Of a stretch of 64,000 bases of DNA, positions 8,226 through 16,845 are shown piece by piece. This DNA is from Oceanobacillus chungangensis (GTDB lineage Bacteria; Bacillota; Bacilli; Bacillales; Amphibacillaceae). The notes below the pieces were generated by a model. The model was not told the DNA's origin. It made no database searches and saw only the letters and a list, made by a program, of their open reading frames with translations. Position numbers and translations under genes: made by a program. The DNA lies in NCBI RefSeq assembly GCF_003369565.1, contig NZ_PIOD01000016.1:22581-86580 (forward strand). The letters run 5' to 3'. Every line of letters begins with the position of its first letter. Within the stretch, counting starts at the first letter, position 1.

Positions 8226-9158
8226 TTGTCTTCTGCTTTAAAAAGTGAAAAGGGAAAGAAATCAAAATGGAGAGTAGCAGGTTGGATTGTTGGATCTATC
8301 ATCGCTATCTGGCTTATTATCTATCTATTTCCTGTTACCGAAAATAAAGCACTACATAAATTTAACCGCGATAAACCGCTAGTCATCGCTCATGGAGGTG
8401 GAAATGATTTAGCACCATCAAATACATTGGCAGCTTTTACAAATGCCTATGCACTTGGAGTCGATGTCATTGAATTCGATATCCATATGACAGAGGATGG
8501 CCACTTAGTATCGATCCATGATCCAACGGTTGATCGAACGACGAATGGTACTGGAAGAGTCAATGAGATGAAACTAGCGGAGATTCAATCCTTAGATGCA
8601 GCGGCAAACTTTCAGAACTTAGATGGCGAGTATAGCTACCGTGGCAAAGGTGTTTATATACCGACTGTCAACGATATTTTTGCAATAATCAATGACCCAG
8701 ATATGCTATACACCATAGAAATTAAGGATTCCAATGATCCCAAGCTTTACCGCGATATGTGTCAATCATTATGGAGCGTTATTCAGGATTATGGATTAGA
8801 GGAAAACGTGATTATCGCATCCTTTGATCAGGAAATTGTAGATATGGTTACCGATGTCTCCGGTGGTAAGGCTCTTGTTAGTGGGGGACGACAGGAAATT
8901 ACGAAATTCGTTGTTTTTCATAAATTATTCCTTAATGGATTGTACAAGCAAAACGTACATGCACTGCAAATTCCAACAGAGGATAGCAATATCAACCTGC
9001 AAGATCGAAAATTAATTCGTGGTGCAGAGCATCGTGGCATGGATGTTCATTACTGGACCATCAATGACAAAGAAACGATGCAAGAATTAATTAATCTTGG
9101 TGCAGATGGTATTATGACCGATAGACCTGATCTGTTAATCGATCTGTTGAAAGATTGA
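8226..9158 (+). CDS. Membrane-anchored glycerophosphodiester phosphodiesterase
   Basis: This 310-residue protein has one N-terminal membrane segment (about 17-36) and then a GDPD TIM-barrel. It hydrolyses glycerophosphodiesters to glycerol-3-phosphate and an alcohol. Visible motifs are IAHGGGNDLAPSNT (catalytic His), VIEFDIHMTEDG (metal-binding Glu/Asp), SIHDPTVDRTTNGTG (second catalytic His) and IMTDRPDLL at the end. The usual PENT reads PSNT here, a change at a normally conserved Glu. TTG at 8226 is the start, with AGGAGG eight bases upstream. An ATG at 8221 is out of frame and stops after six codons. Confidence 0.9.
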   Translation: MSSALKSEKGKKSKWRVAGWIVGSIIAIWLIIYLFPVTENKALHKFNRDKPLVIAHGGGNDLAPSNTLAAFTNAYALGVDVIEFDIHMTEDGHLVSIHDPTVDRTTNGTGRVNEMKLAEIQSLDAAANFQNLDGEYSYRGKGVYIPTVNDIFAIINDPDMLYTIEIKDSNDPKLYRDMCQSLWSVIQDYGLEENVIIASFDQEIVDMVTDVSGGKALVSGGRQEITKFVVFHKLFLNGLYKQNVHALQIPTEDSNINLQDRKLIRGAEHRGMDVHYWTINDKETMQELINLGADGIMTDRPDLLIDLLKD

Positions 9159-9376
9159 TTTGCAAAAACTTATTTTATTAACCCCTGCTACTTTTTAACT
9201 AGCTTTGACTACTAGCTTTGTGAAAGTAATGATAGTATACCTAACTCTATAAATAGTTTAGGAAAATGGTAGCGCAAATTATTTGATTTATTAAAAAACT
9301 TTTACACCAATGTAATCTAGCATTAATGAACATAGATTATAATAAAAGGGTACCAAAAATGTTAGGAGAGGTGATC

Positions 9377-9595
9377 ATGTTGAAACTAAAAAAATTAACA
9401 ATTGCAACAATGGGGGCAATCCTTTCTACAGGTCTATTGTTTGGATGTGCTGCTGACGAAGAAGATCCAGAAACAGAGGATCCCGCAACTGAAGAACCAG
9501 CATCAGGAGAACCAACAGAAGATAACACAGATGATGGTACGGAAGAAGAAGCGCCTGAAGATGGTGCGGAGGACGAAGAAGGTACTGAAGGTTAA
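9377..9595 (+). CDS. Small acidic lipoprotein
   Basis: A 72-residue protein with a signal sequence ending in the lipobox LLFGC, so lipidation at the Cys near residue 22 is predicted. The mature part is almost entirely Glu, Asp, Pro, Thr and Gly in short repeats. I chose ATG 9377 because AGGAGAGGTGATC lies directly upstream; earlier in-frame ATGs at 9326 and 9359 have no SD. No function is recognised. Such acidic tails are common on surface lipoproteins of halotolerant bacilli. Confidence 0.75.
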   Translation: MLKLKKLTIATMGAILSTGLLFGCAADEEDPETEDPATEEPASGEPTEDNTDDGTEEEAPEDGAEDEEGTEG

Positions 9596-9617
9596 TAATT
9601 ATCATTTATGAATTTAG

Positions 9618-9648
9618 AAGCCTCCACTAATCTAAGTGGAGGCTTTAA
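9618..9648 (+). terminator. Bidirectional terminator
   Basis: AAGCCTCCACT pairs with AGTGGAGGCTT around a nine-base loop. It separates the convergent lipoprotein and PFL-family genes. Confidence 0.85.
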
Positions 9649-9698
9649 TAATGAATAATTTATCTAAATGAGAGAAGGAAGGGTCAGACGTATCTAAA

Positions 9699-11060
9699 TT
9701 AATTAATCAATGCTTGCAAAGGAGCAGCAATTCTCCCGCCTCGTTTAATGAATTTTTCCGAGCTATATGGATTTACACCCATCACAGGTGCACGGCCAAG
9801 CAGACCACCAAACTCTACCATTTCTCCCTCTTCCTTTCCAGGAACAGGGATTACTCGTACTGCGGTTGTCTTTTTATTAATCATGCCAATGGCTGCTTCG
9901 TCCGCTATAATGCCAGAGAGGGTTGCAGGAGTAACGTCACCAGTCAGGGCAATCATATCCAAGCCAACGGAGCAGACACAGGTCATTGCCTCTAATTTCG
10001 GGAGGGTTAACGAGTTTTCCATAATTCCTCGAATCATCCCATTATCCTCACTAACTGGAATAAACGCCCCGCTTAATCCGCCGACAAATGAGCTTGCCAT
10101 TGCTCCACCTTTTTTCACTGCATCATTCATTAATGCTAGCGCAGCGATTGTTCCATGTGTGCCGACACGCTCAAGACCAATCTCTTCCAGTATTTCTGCC
10201 ACACTATCATTCATTGCATTTGTTGGTGCTAAAGATAAATCAACAATTCCAAATGGAAGATTGAGGCGTTCCGCTACTACACGACCAATTAGTTCCCCTG
10301 CCCTAGTAATCTTGAAAGCTGTTTTCTTAATAATCTCGGATATGTCGCTAAGATTAGCATCATCATGTCGTTTCAGTGCGCTTAACACGACTCCTGGTCC
10401 ACTAACACCTACATTAATGACAGCTTCTCCTTCACCAGTACCATGGAATGCCCCAGCCATAAATGGATTATCTTCTACCGGATTACAGAAGACGACTAGC
10501 TTTGCACAAGCGAGACCATTTTGATCCTTCGTTCTTTCCGCCGCTTCTTTAATAATCATCCCCATTTTTGCAACAGCATCCATGTTAATACCTGCTCTCG
10601 TTGTCCCAATTGAAACCGAAGCACAAACACGCTCCGTAACACTTAAAGCTTCTGGTAGTGCATCGAGTAATGTTTCATCACCCTTTGTCATGCCTTTATG
10701 AACGAGCGCAGAATAGCCGCCAATAAAATCTACCCCTAGTTCTAGTGCCGCTTTATCAAGTGTTTTTGCTATTTCAATTGCTTGTTCCTTTGTAGCCTTT
10801 CCCAAAATTTCAGCAATTGGTGTTATCGAAATTCGTTTATTAATAATCGGGATGCCATATTCTCGTTCTACCGCTTCCGCAACAGCTTTTAATTCCCCTG
10901 CATAATGGGTGATTTTGTTATATATGTTTTGATTAAGATTATCAAAATCCGCATCCGCACAGTCATAAAGACTAATTCCCATTGTAACGGTTCGAATATC
11001 TAAATTCTCCATCTGGATCATTCTTATTGTTTCGATCATTTCATTATGTGCAATATTCAT
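9699..11060 (-). CDS. PFL-family protein (UPF0210 / DUF711)
   Basis: This 453-residue cytosolic protein belongs to the conserved UPF0210 family, distantly related to pyruvate formate-lyase-type proteins. No glycyl-radical motif (RVxGY) is seen near its C-terminus, so formate-lyase chemistry should not be assumed. AGGAGGGTTTAGA precedes the ATG. The ACT-domain gene lies 18 bases upstream in the same orientation, the usual conserved pair. The biochemical function is unknown. A glycine riboswitch about 0.55 kb upstream, plus the GcvR-like ACT partner, hints at a glycine link (inference). Confidence 0.9.
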   Translation of the reverse strand: MNIAHNEMIETIRMIQMENLDIRTVTMGISLYDCADADFDNLNQNIYNKITHYAGELKAVAEAVEREYGIPIINKRISITPIAEILGKATKEQAIEIAKTLDKAALELGVDFIGGYSALVHKGMTKGDETLLDALPEALSVTERVCASVSIGTTRAGINMDAVAKMGMIIKEAAERTKDQNGLACAKLVVFCNPVEDNPFMAGAFHGTGEGEAVINVGVSGPGVVLSALKRHDDANLSDISEIIKKTAFKITRAGELIGRVVAERLNLPFGIVDLSLAPTNAMNDSVAEILEEIGLERVGTHGTIAALALMNDAVKKGGAMASSFVGGLSGAFIPVSEDNGMIRGIMENSLTLPKLEAMTCVCSVGLDMIALTGDVTPATLSGIIADEAAIGMINKKTTAVRVIPVPGKEEGEMVEFGGLLGRAPVMGVNPYSSEKFIKRGGRIAAPLQALIN

Positions 11061-11078
11061 TCTAAACCCTCCTAATTC

Positions 11079-11354
11079 TTATACACGATGCATCGCTTGA
11101 AAAATTTCCTCAAGTTGAATATTTATTTTTAAACCAAGTGCATCCCCTAAATGATTAAACTGATCCTGCAACCGGTCGAGATTGTCTCTTCCCGCAACAT
11201 CAACAAGCATCATCATCGTAAAGAAGTCTTGAAGGATTGTTTGGCTGATATCCAGAATATTAATCTGATTATCTGCCAATATATTTGTTACCTTTGCAAT
11301 GATCCCTACTTGGTCCTTGCCAATTACACTAACAACTGCATGTCTTTCCGTCAT
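11079..11354 (-). CDS. ACT-domain protein (UPF0237, GcvR-like)
   Basis: A 91-residue single ACT domain with VSVIGKDQVGIIAKVTNILA at its start, the amino-acid-binding loop type, and INILDISQTILQDFFTMMMLVD. ACT domains bind amino acids and often act as regulatory subunits; GcvR of E. coli, in the glycine cleavage system, has related domains. I placed the start at the second of two adjacent ATGs (11354), as GAGGTG lies six bases upstream. The next gene, 18 bases on, is UPF0210. These two families are very often adjacent. Confidence 0.88.
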   Translation of the reverse strand: MTERHAVVSVIGKDQVGIIAKVTNILADNQINILDISQTILQDFFTMMMLVDVAGRDNLDRLQDQFNHLGDALGLKINIQLEEIFQAMHRV

Positions 11355-11444
11355 CATGATCACCTCATATAAGATTTTTAAAATGGCTGTTTCTAAATTT
11401 CATTGATATATACTGAGGATTAGCTATAGGATAACAATTGCTTA

Positions 11445-11785
11445 CTGGCCTACCGCAGCGAAAATACATTACGCTTTCCGCGGGGGGCTGGTGAGCCTTC
11501 CTCTCGCAGGACAGGGAAAGCTTTGGTAACGTTACATCGCAATCAGACAAATAGCCCTTTATTTTCGAGGAGTCTTCGTGTATTTTCTCCGCTAGAATGG
11601 AGTGAGAAAAATATATTATTAATTCACATAGCTGTTTATTGGAGCGGAAGACAGTAGACTCTTTAAAATAAAGCAACATTCTCTAACGAAGATGCATTAC
11701 CACCAAAGCTTTTTTCTTACAGTAACCCAAACCGTGAAAAAAGCTGTTCAGGTAGGGAGTCATCATCGCAACTAGTTCGCAGTTT
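11445..11785 (+). repeat. Interspersed intergenic repeat, family 1, copy C (long form)
   Basis: The element has the left end GAAAATACATTACGC, core GGGGGGCTGGTGAGCC, then CAGGACAGGGAAAGC and GGTAACGTTACATCGC as in copy B, and GTGTATTTTCTCCGCTAG. It continues with a GGAGCGGAAGACAG tail and ends near CTAGTTCGCAGTTTA at 11768-11782. It separates a glycine riboswitch from the ACT/PFL operon. Confidence 0.8.
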
Positions 11786-11822
11786 ATATAAATACCAACA
11801 AACAACAGAAACAACCGATAAA

Positions 11823-11856
11823 CTAAAAACCGAGATTGGAATCGATCCAATCTCGG
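11823..11856 (-). terminator. Intrinsic terminator following the single glycine riboswitch
   Basis: On the minus strand CCGAGATTGGA pairs with TCCAATCTCGG and is followed by TTTTTAG. It lies about 42 bases after the aptamer and probably serves as the riboswitch expression platform. Confidence 0.85.
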
Positions 11857-11897
11857 CAGATGCAAGAATAACATACAAAAAATATGTATACGTTACT

Positions 11898-11980
11898 CTT
11901 CCGTCCTTTTGCCTGAGATTGTGAATCCTTCGGCGCCGCAAAATTGCGATCTCTTCAGAAGCTGCTCCCATTATAGTTTT
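11898..11980 (-). promoter_or_regulatory. Glycine riboswitch (single aptamer)
   Basis: The minus strand has the conserved glycine-aptamer core: GGGAGCAG, CTGAAGAGATCGC, then GCGCCGAAGGATTC and ATCTCAGGCAAAAGGAC. No second full aptamer is visible. The first gene downstream on this strand is the ACT-domain gene starting at 11354, beyond a terminator and repeat copy C. It is either the controller of the ACT/PFL pair or an orphan whose gene was lost. Confidence 0.88.
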
Positions 11981-12083
11981 ATCCATAATGTTCATCGCGT
12001 ATTTAATTAAAAAGATAGAATAATCTTAGCAATTAACAATAAAATGGTCAATAGGAGATTTCTAGATTCGTATCAGCGGTGCA

Positions 12084-12112
12084 TCCGGACAATGTATTTC
12101 AGCCGTCCGGTA
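12084..12112 (-). terminator. Weak hairpin after the PASTA gene
   Basis: CCGGAC pairs with GTCCGG (with flanking A-T pairs) directly downstream of the PASTA gene stop. There is no real T-run. Confidence 0.4.
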
Positions 12113-12118
12113 TTATGT

Positions 12119-13636
12119 TTATTTTTCATTAACTTCAATATCTTCCTCTTCTTGCAAAGGTTGCTCAGGTTCTCCCACTTCTACAGGTCCCTCTGGGTCA
12201 TCCTCAATAAACGCTGGTGGATTAGGCGGTGCTGAAGTATTATTGCTAATTCTAACCTCTACTGTATAAGTCATTGGTACAAATTCATTAAATGTGCTCA
12301 TACCAACCACCGTCCCCTTTACTTCCGGTGCATAAACAAACTTGACAATATATTTAATATTAGCACCTTTTGATTGATATTCCTCATAAAATAATCTTGG
12401 CAATTCACCTTCTAATTGTCCACGAAAGTCCTGTAAATACGGTCTTCCTAACGAATAAGTAACTGTAACATTCTTATTATCTTTTTCCGTTAACTTTGTA
12501 TCTGCTGCAACAGATTGTGAAATAAGTGTTCCATAAGAAGTTTCCGCACTATATACCTGTTTAACTGTCACATTTAAATCCGGATAATTGGTAGCAGCTT
12601 CCTCAGCAGTCAGTCCCCAAAAATTGGGAACTACTGTGGCTTTACCTACAGATACAACAACTTTCATTTTGTCCCTTTTCGCGATTTTTCCGTCTGCGGC
12701 TTCACTTTGACTAATAATATTTCCTGCTTCGATACTGTCAGAGTCCGCCTCTTCATATGTCATCTCAATTTCATTCGTTTCTACCCATTTCTCCACTTCA
12801 GCTTTGGCAGTTCCTGTAAAGTCAGGTATCGTGATATTCTTTTCGAAGACTTCTTTCCCTTTTGAATAATAAACAGCAGCACTGTCTTTACGTCGGTATT
12901 CTGATTCATTAATTCCACTGTCCTTTATGGTAAGCTTAATAAATGAACCTTCTTCAATATCATCACTGTACTCCGTTACCATCTGCAGGTTCTCTGCTTT
13001 ATTTTCATCTATCCAGCTTTCTGCTTCCACTTGACTCATCTCTGAAAAATCAGCAAGTGGAATAACTTCTTCTGGATCAGGACCTAAACTGCTCATTAAT
13101 TGGAGTGTCTTCCCTTTGCGTATTTTGTCTCCAGCAGGTACACCCTGAGAAATAATCTGATTTGCATCATGCTCCATATTATATTCTTGTTCTAATTCAA
13201 CCTCTACATCATTTTCCTTCGCCCAGGCGCGAGCTTCCGCAACAGGCTTGTCCACAAAATCTTCAAGCTTAACATGAACAAGCATATAATAAATGAAGAA
13301 AATCAACATACAAGCTAAGACGGCTCCTGAAATAATCAGCCACATCCGGCGTCTCTTTTTTCTCTGGTAGTCCAAATCAATCTCTACTTCTTCTTCCGCA
13401 TCCTGTCGACGACTGCTTCTAGAGGAGATAGGATCTGACTTAAGCGGGGTATCACGCTCAGGTACTATTTCTTCCATTTCCGCAGCAGAAGCAAGACTCT
13501 CCTGCTTTTGCTGCGGTTCTGTTTCTTCCTTGTTCTCCGTTTTCTTATCTTTTCCATCTTTTATTTTTTTGTCCTCTTGCTCATCCACCAGGTCATGGTA
13601 CTTGTCTTTGTTGAATTTTGATAAAAAATCACTCAT
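12119..13636 (-). CDS. Membrane-anchored PASTA-repeat protein in an ABC transporter operon
   Basis: A 505-residue protein with a charged cytoplasmic N-terminus of about 95 residues (Lys/Glu/Gln-rich, then a basic RKKRRR stop-transfer), one membrane helix (about 97-119) and an external region. The external region has about four PASTA-like repeats, seen from the recurring VxxVVVSVGK / IISQSxxAxxKIxKxxK pattern. PASTA domains sense peptidoglycan fragments and are usually fused to Ser/Thr kinases; no kinase domain is present. The start ATG 13636 overlaps the ATPase stop by eight bases (ATGAGTGA), so the two are translationally coupled. It probably partners the MacB-like transporter encoded upstream. 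Its role is unknown. Confidence 0.85.
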   Translation of the reverse strand: MSDFLSKFNKDKYHDLVDEQEDKKIKDGKDKKTENKEETEPQQKQESLASAAEMEEIVPERDTPLKSDPISSRSSRRQDAEEEVEIDLDYQRKKRRRMWLIISGAVLACMLIFFIYYMLVHVKLEDFVDKPVAEARAWAKENDVEVELEQEYNMEHDANQIISQGVPAGDKIRKGKTLQLMSSLGPDPEEVIPLADFSEMSQVEAESWIDENKAENLQMVTEYSDDIEEGSFIKLTIKDSGINESEYRRKDSAAVYYSKGKEVFEKNITIPDFTGTAKAEVEKWVETNEIEMTYEEADSDSIEAGNIISQSEAADGKIAKRDKMKVVVSVGKATVVPNFWGLTAEEAATNYPDLNVTVKQVYSAETSYGTLISQSVAADTKLTEKDNKNVTVTYSLGRPYLQDFRGQLEGELPRLFYEEYQSKGANIKYIVKFVYAPEVKGTVVGMSTFNEFVPMTYTVEVRISNNTSAPPNPPAFIEDDPEGPVEVGEPEQPLQEEEDIEVNEK

Positions 13637-14300
13637 AGGAAGACAGTACACCCTTTCTCAAATGGAAAGCCTGATCAGACTGTAAAGCAATTTCATTGGA
13701 GTGCGTCACCACAATGACACATTTCTCGTGTTCATGTGCCAATTTTTTAAAGATATCAATGATTTCCTGCTCCATCTCTTCATCAAGGTTTCCCGTTGGC
13801 TCATCGGCAAGAATTAACTCCACATTAGTTGCCAGCGCCCGGGCAATAGCCACACGCTGCTGCTCTCCCCCAGAAAGCTTATTAACGAAACGATCCGCTT
13901 TGCTTTTTCCAATACCGATGAAATCTAGTAAATTATAAGCCACCGTCTTTGAATCTTCCGGAATTTCATTTTCCGTAATCGACATCGGAACGAGTACATT
14001 TTCCACAGCTGTAAAGGTCGGGATTAAATTATAGCTTTGAAAAATAATACCGACATTATTACGGCGGTACTTTTCATAGCCAATTTTCTTAATGTCTTCT
14101 TCGTTAAATGATACTGTTCCACTTTGTGGCGAATCCAAGGCACTGAGTAATGATAACAAGGTTGTTTTCCCTGAACCAGACTGCCCTAAGATTGCATAAA
14201 ACTTACCCTTCTCAAACGAGACAGATGTATCTTTTAAGATATAACGACGCTGCTCGCCATCTTGATAATAATAATTTAAATCTTTCGCTTCTAATATCAT
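13629..14300 (-). CDS. ABC transporter ATP-binding protein (LolD/MacB type)
   Basis: A 223-residue ATPase subunit with Walker [10 protein letters not shown] (about 38-46), the signature [16 protein letters not shown], Walker [13 protein letters not shown] and the switch His in VVTHS. These motifs group it with LolD/MacB/FtsE-type ATPases that energise FtsX-family permeases for export or for mechanotransmission rather than uptake. It lies between the permease gene (178 bases upstream, separated by a MITE-like element) and the overlapping PASTA gene. The substrate is unknown. Confidence 0.92.
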   Translation of the reverse strand: MILEAKDLNYYYQDGEQRRYILKDTSVSFEKGKFYAILGQSGSGKTTLLSLLSALDSPQSGTVSFNEEDIKKIGYEKYRRNNVGIIFQSYNLIPTFTAVENVLVPMSITENEIPEDSKTVAYNLLDFIGIGKSKADRFVNKLSGGEQQRVAIARALATNVELILADEPTGNLDEEMEQEIIDIFKKLAHEHEKCVIVVTHSNEIALQSDQAFHLRKGVLSSYE

Positions 14301-14324
14301 AATCTCACCTCTCTATTATTTCGT

Positions 14325-14468
14325 GTTCAAAAGGGAGGATGAAAAGGACCGAGAAGTTCGAGGCGGCGAAGTTTTGAGCAGCGGAACGTATGCAGTTAAT
14401 ACGTGAGCAGCGCAAAAACGAGCCAACGAAGAAATTCGATGTGTCATTTTCACCGGACTTTTTGAACT
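14325..14468 (-). repeat. MITE-like 144-bp element with terminal inverted repeats
   Basis: It begins GTTCAAAAGGGAGGATGAAAA and ends TTTTCACCGGACTTTTTGAAC, so the ends are imperfect inverted repeats. The interior has GAGCAGC...ACGTAT and ATACGT...GAGCAGC arms. It has no ORF. Elements of this look occur between genes in other Bacillaceae (from memory). It is inserted between permease and ATPase genes of one operon. Confidence 0.75.
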
Positions 14469-14477
14469 TCCTCTCTA

Positions 14478-15947
14478 TCACATCAGTATTTTCTTCGGAT
14501 TAAGCCTTACAATATAAATTAGCGGAATAACCGTTGAAATTAAAATCGTTAACAGACCGATTCCATAGAAACCTAGAATATAGCTTGAATTAAGGTTTAC
14601 CTCATAGGAATCTAAGACATCTTCTGTCGTTAAATTTGTTTGCTGAATCTCACTATAATACATAACACCTTCATCAGACATATTACTATCCGCTTTCATC
14701 AGCGTATCAGATACCTGTCCAGCCAATAAGTTTCCGCTGAATAAGGATAAAGTGATACCAATTACCGCAACAACCATTACTTCGATTAGTATTTGCCCGA
14801 CAACACGGCCCCGTCGTTCTCCTAAGGATAAGTAAATACCCAATTCACGTTTACGATCCCGGAGGAACAGTAAAACTACTAAACCAGTAATCAGCACGGT
14901 TGCAATTACTGCAGCTATCAGAACATATTTTGATAAATTGGACATCGACTCTATCGGACCTGCAATGCTGTCATATTGATCCGAAGCATTGATTACTGTA
15001 TAAAATTCCGGCAGCAACGGAGTTACCTCTTCCTCAAATGCTTCACTATCTTCCCGGTTATTTAAGACAAACAATGGTGTGTAATATTCAAAAGTTTGCT
15101 CTTCCCCCTCCATCGCTGCTGCAAATTCCGCATCCGTTTTCATGTATTCTTCCATATTATATTTATTTTCACTTGCAATAATCGCATTTGGAACATAGAC
15201 CGTATTTTGATACTCAATGTCCATCCAATCAAACATACCGCCATCTGAACTTTCTCCCTGATCTTCTTTAATTGATTGGGGCTCAAATAACCCAATGATT
15301 TCCAGTACGACATCACGAGAAGTCGCAAGTTCCTCTTCGCCGGTCTCTTCATCATATGTATAGACCGCGTTGGTCAATGTAAAGGTATCTCCAACATGAA
15401 GATTATTTTTATCTGCTAATTTTTTCGAAATAATGGCAACAGAGGTACCATTATCGACTTCTTCTTGGGTGAAAACGCGGCCATCAACTAATTTTCCCTT
15501 CTGTTCTTCAAAATCAATCACAGGAGCATAGTTAATTCCTTTCAGCCTATAGTCCATGCTCGGACCTGTCATAGCAACTTCATCTTCCATTCCTTCACCC
15601 TGATAACTCTCAATACTCTCCGATCCCAGATAGGTAGACATACTGTAATCAAAATATTTCACATAGGAAAGCTCACCAATTTGTTTAATCAAATCAACGC
15701 CTATGTCCTCGAACTCCATTACTCCCAATTCTTCTTCACTCAGTGCATTTATTTTTTCATGATCCATCTCTACTGTTGCGGCAGTTCCCAGCCGTTCTTT
15801 AATGCTCGATTCCACATTACCAGTTGCTTGTTGAATAGAAAACGCACCTGATATTAAATTTCCTAAGATAAAAATTACCGCTAATAAAATTAATGATTTC
15901 CCTTTTTTTCTTGTAATACCTAAAAATCCTCGTTTAATAAAATTCAT
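14478..15947 (-). CDS. FtsX/MacB-type ABC transporter permease
   Basis: A 489-residue membrane protein. One membrane helix near residues 17-37 is followed by a large external domain of about 300 residues with the MacB-like periplasmic-core pattern (VAIISKKLADKNNLHVGDTFTL). Three more helices sit in the C-terminal FtsX domain (VLLFLRDRKRELGIYLSLGERRGRV) and the protein ends YIVRLNPKKIL. I chose ATG 15947 because GAGGGGG sits six bases upstream; the longer ORF from 15989 has no SD. It forms a transporter with the ATPase gene downstream and probably acts with the PASTA protein. Confidence 0.9.
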   Translation of the reverse strand: MNFIKRGFLGITRKKGKSLILLAVIFILGNLISGAFSIQQATGNVESSIKERLGTAATVEMDHEKINALSEEELGVMEFEDIGVDLIKQIGELSYVKYFDYSMSTYLGSESIESYQGEGMEDEVAMTGPSMDYRLKGINYAPVIDFEEQKGKLVDGRVFTQEEVDNGTSVAIISKKLADKNNLHVGDTFTLTNAVYTYDEETGEEELATSRDVVLEIIGLFEPQSIKEDQGESSDGGMFDWMDIEYQNTVYVPNAIIASENKYNMEEYMKTDAEFAAAMEGEEQTFEYYTPLFVLNNREDSEAFEEEVTPLLPEFYTVINASDQYDSIAGPIESMSNLSKYVLIAAVIATVLITGLVVLLFLRDRKRELGIYLSLGERRGRVVGQILIEVMVVAVIGITLSLFSGNLLAGQVSDTLMKADSNMSDEGVMYYSEIQQTNLTTEDVLDSYEVNLNSSYILGFYGIGLLTILISTVIPLIYIVRLNPKKILM

Positions 15948-16503
15948 TACAAACCCCCTCACTAAAATCATCATACTCCCAATTTTCAAATATTTCTACC
16001 ATGAATAAATTATATATTATAGTTAACTATTATCCAAGTGTATTTTTGGGTACAATCCCTCATCTCAATCTATTTTTATCATTGTTGTACTTGTTTAACA
16101 ATAATGGATTAATTCAGATGTTACCACCGATTTCGATGATTGGAAGAAGATTGATGCATCTTCGAAAAACCAGATCGAAATATTACAGGGGGAACATCGG
16201 GGGGACCATCAAATATATAAAGAATTTAACCTTTGATAAGAAAGCAGGCTACTACTTTAAAGTGCCAAACAGTCAATGTTTTTTGACGAAGGAAAGTACT
16301 CGTATCAACTAAAATGAGACAATCGCCCAGTAACTTCCCTAGGCATCTGCATACCATATAAAGAATGTTCAAAGGTCTTATCATTACGACATTTCGAACT
16401 TCTTAGTATTTACGATTCAAAAGTTGTTTTCTAAAAGATCAACACTTTACCAGGTAAGGAAAAATATCTTTAAACAATTAAAAATAGAAATGAGGGTTAC
16501 TTA
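15948..16503. other. Intergenic region with no supported gene
   Basis: Divergent promoter region between the permease gene and the Gly/Tyr-rich gene. A 103-codon open frame at 16001-16312 has no ribosome binding site, no recognisable domain and an atypical composition, so I do not call it. Confidence 0.5.
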
Positions 16504-16800
16504 GTGGATAATCAAGTACAAGGTCAGGATACGTTTCAAACGCAAGAGTCTTTTGGAATGCAAGAAGGTACTGACATGGAGGCTCAGGAAGGATATTGGG
16601 ATGAAGAATACTATAGAAGACCGTTTCATGGAGGATTCCATGGCGGATTTGGCAGAAGACCATTCTACGGATTTCACGGTGGATTCGGCGTGCCATTCCT
16701 TGGTGGATTTGCAGGAGGTTTATTAGCTAGTACACTTTTTACCCCATATGGATACGGATACTATCCACCATACCCGTACCCGCCGTATTATTATTACTAA
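16504..16800 (+). CDS. Small glycine/tyrosine/histidine-rich protein
   Basis: A 98-residue protein starting at GTG 16504, with GAGGG seven bases upstream. The N-terminal 35 residues are acidic and Gln-rich. They are followed by repeats of FHGGF / RRPFYGFHGGF, a short hydrophobic stretch (GGFAGGLLASTLF) and a Tyr/Pro-rich end (GYYPPYPYPPYYYY). It may be a spore-coat, spore-surface or envelope-associated structural protein by composition, but I recognise no family. It is monocistronic, with its own terminator. Confidence 0.7.
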   Translation: MDNQVQGQDTFQTQESFGMQEGTDMEAQEGYWDEEYYRRPFHGGFHGGFGRRPFYGFHGGFGVPFLGGFAGGLLASTLFTPYGYGYYPPYPYPPYYYY

Positions 16801-16809
16801 CTCTTTTTA

Positions 16810-16845
16810 TAAGGAGCAGTCCATCCGTGATTGCTCCTTAGTTTT
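16810..16845 (+). terminator. Bidirectional terminator between the Gly/Tyr-rich gene and livF
   Basis: AAGGAGCA pairs with TGCTCCTT, and TAGTTTTT follows on the plus strand. On the minus strand the same hairpin follows the livF stop. Confidence 0.8.

Noticed and set aside
9748-10524. 258-codon open frame on the plus strand
   Set aside because: It lies antisense to the conserved PFL-family gene, has no SD and shows only the shadow of that gene's codons.
11365-11995. Open frames of 63-104 codons on the minus strand
   Set aside because: They cover repeat copy C and the glycine riboswitch with its terminator, and have no ribosome binding sites.
16001-16312. 103-codon open frame on the plus strand
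   Set aside because: No SD, no domain, and odd composition; it is more likely chance in a promoter region.
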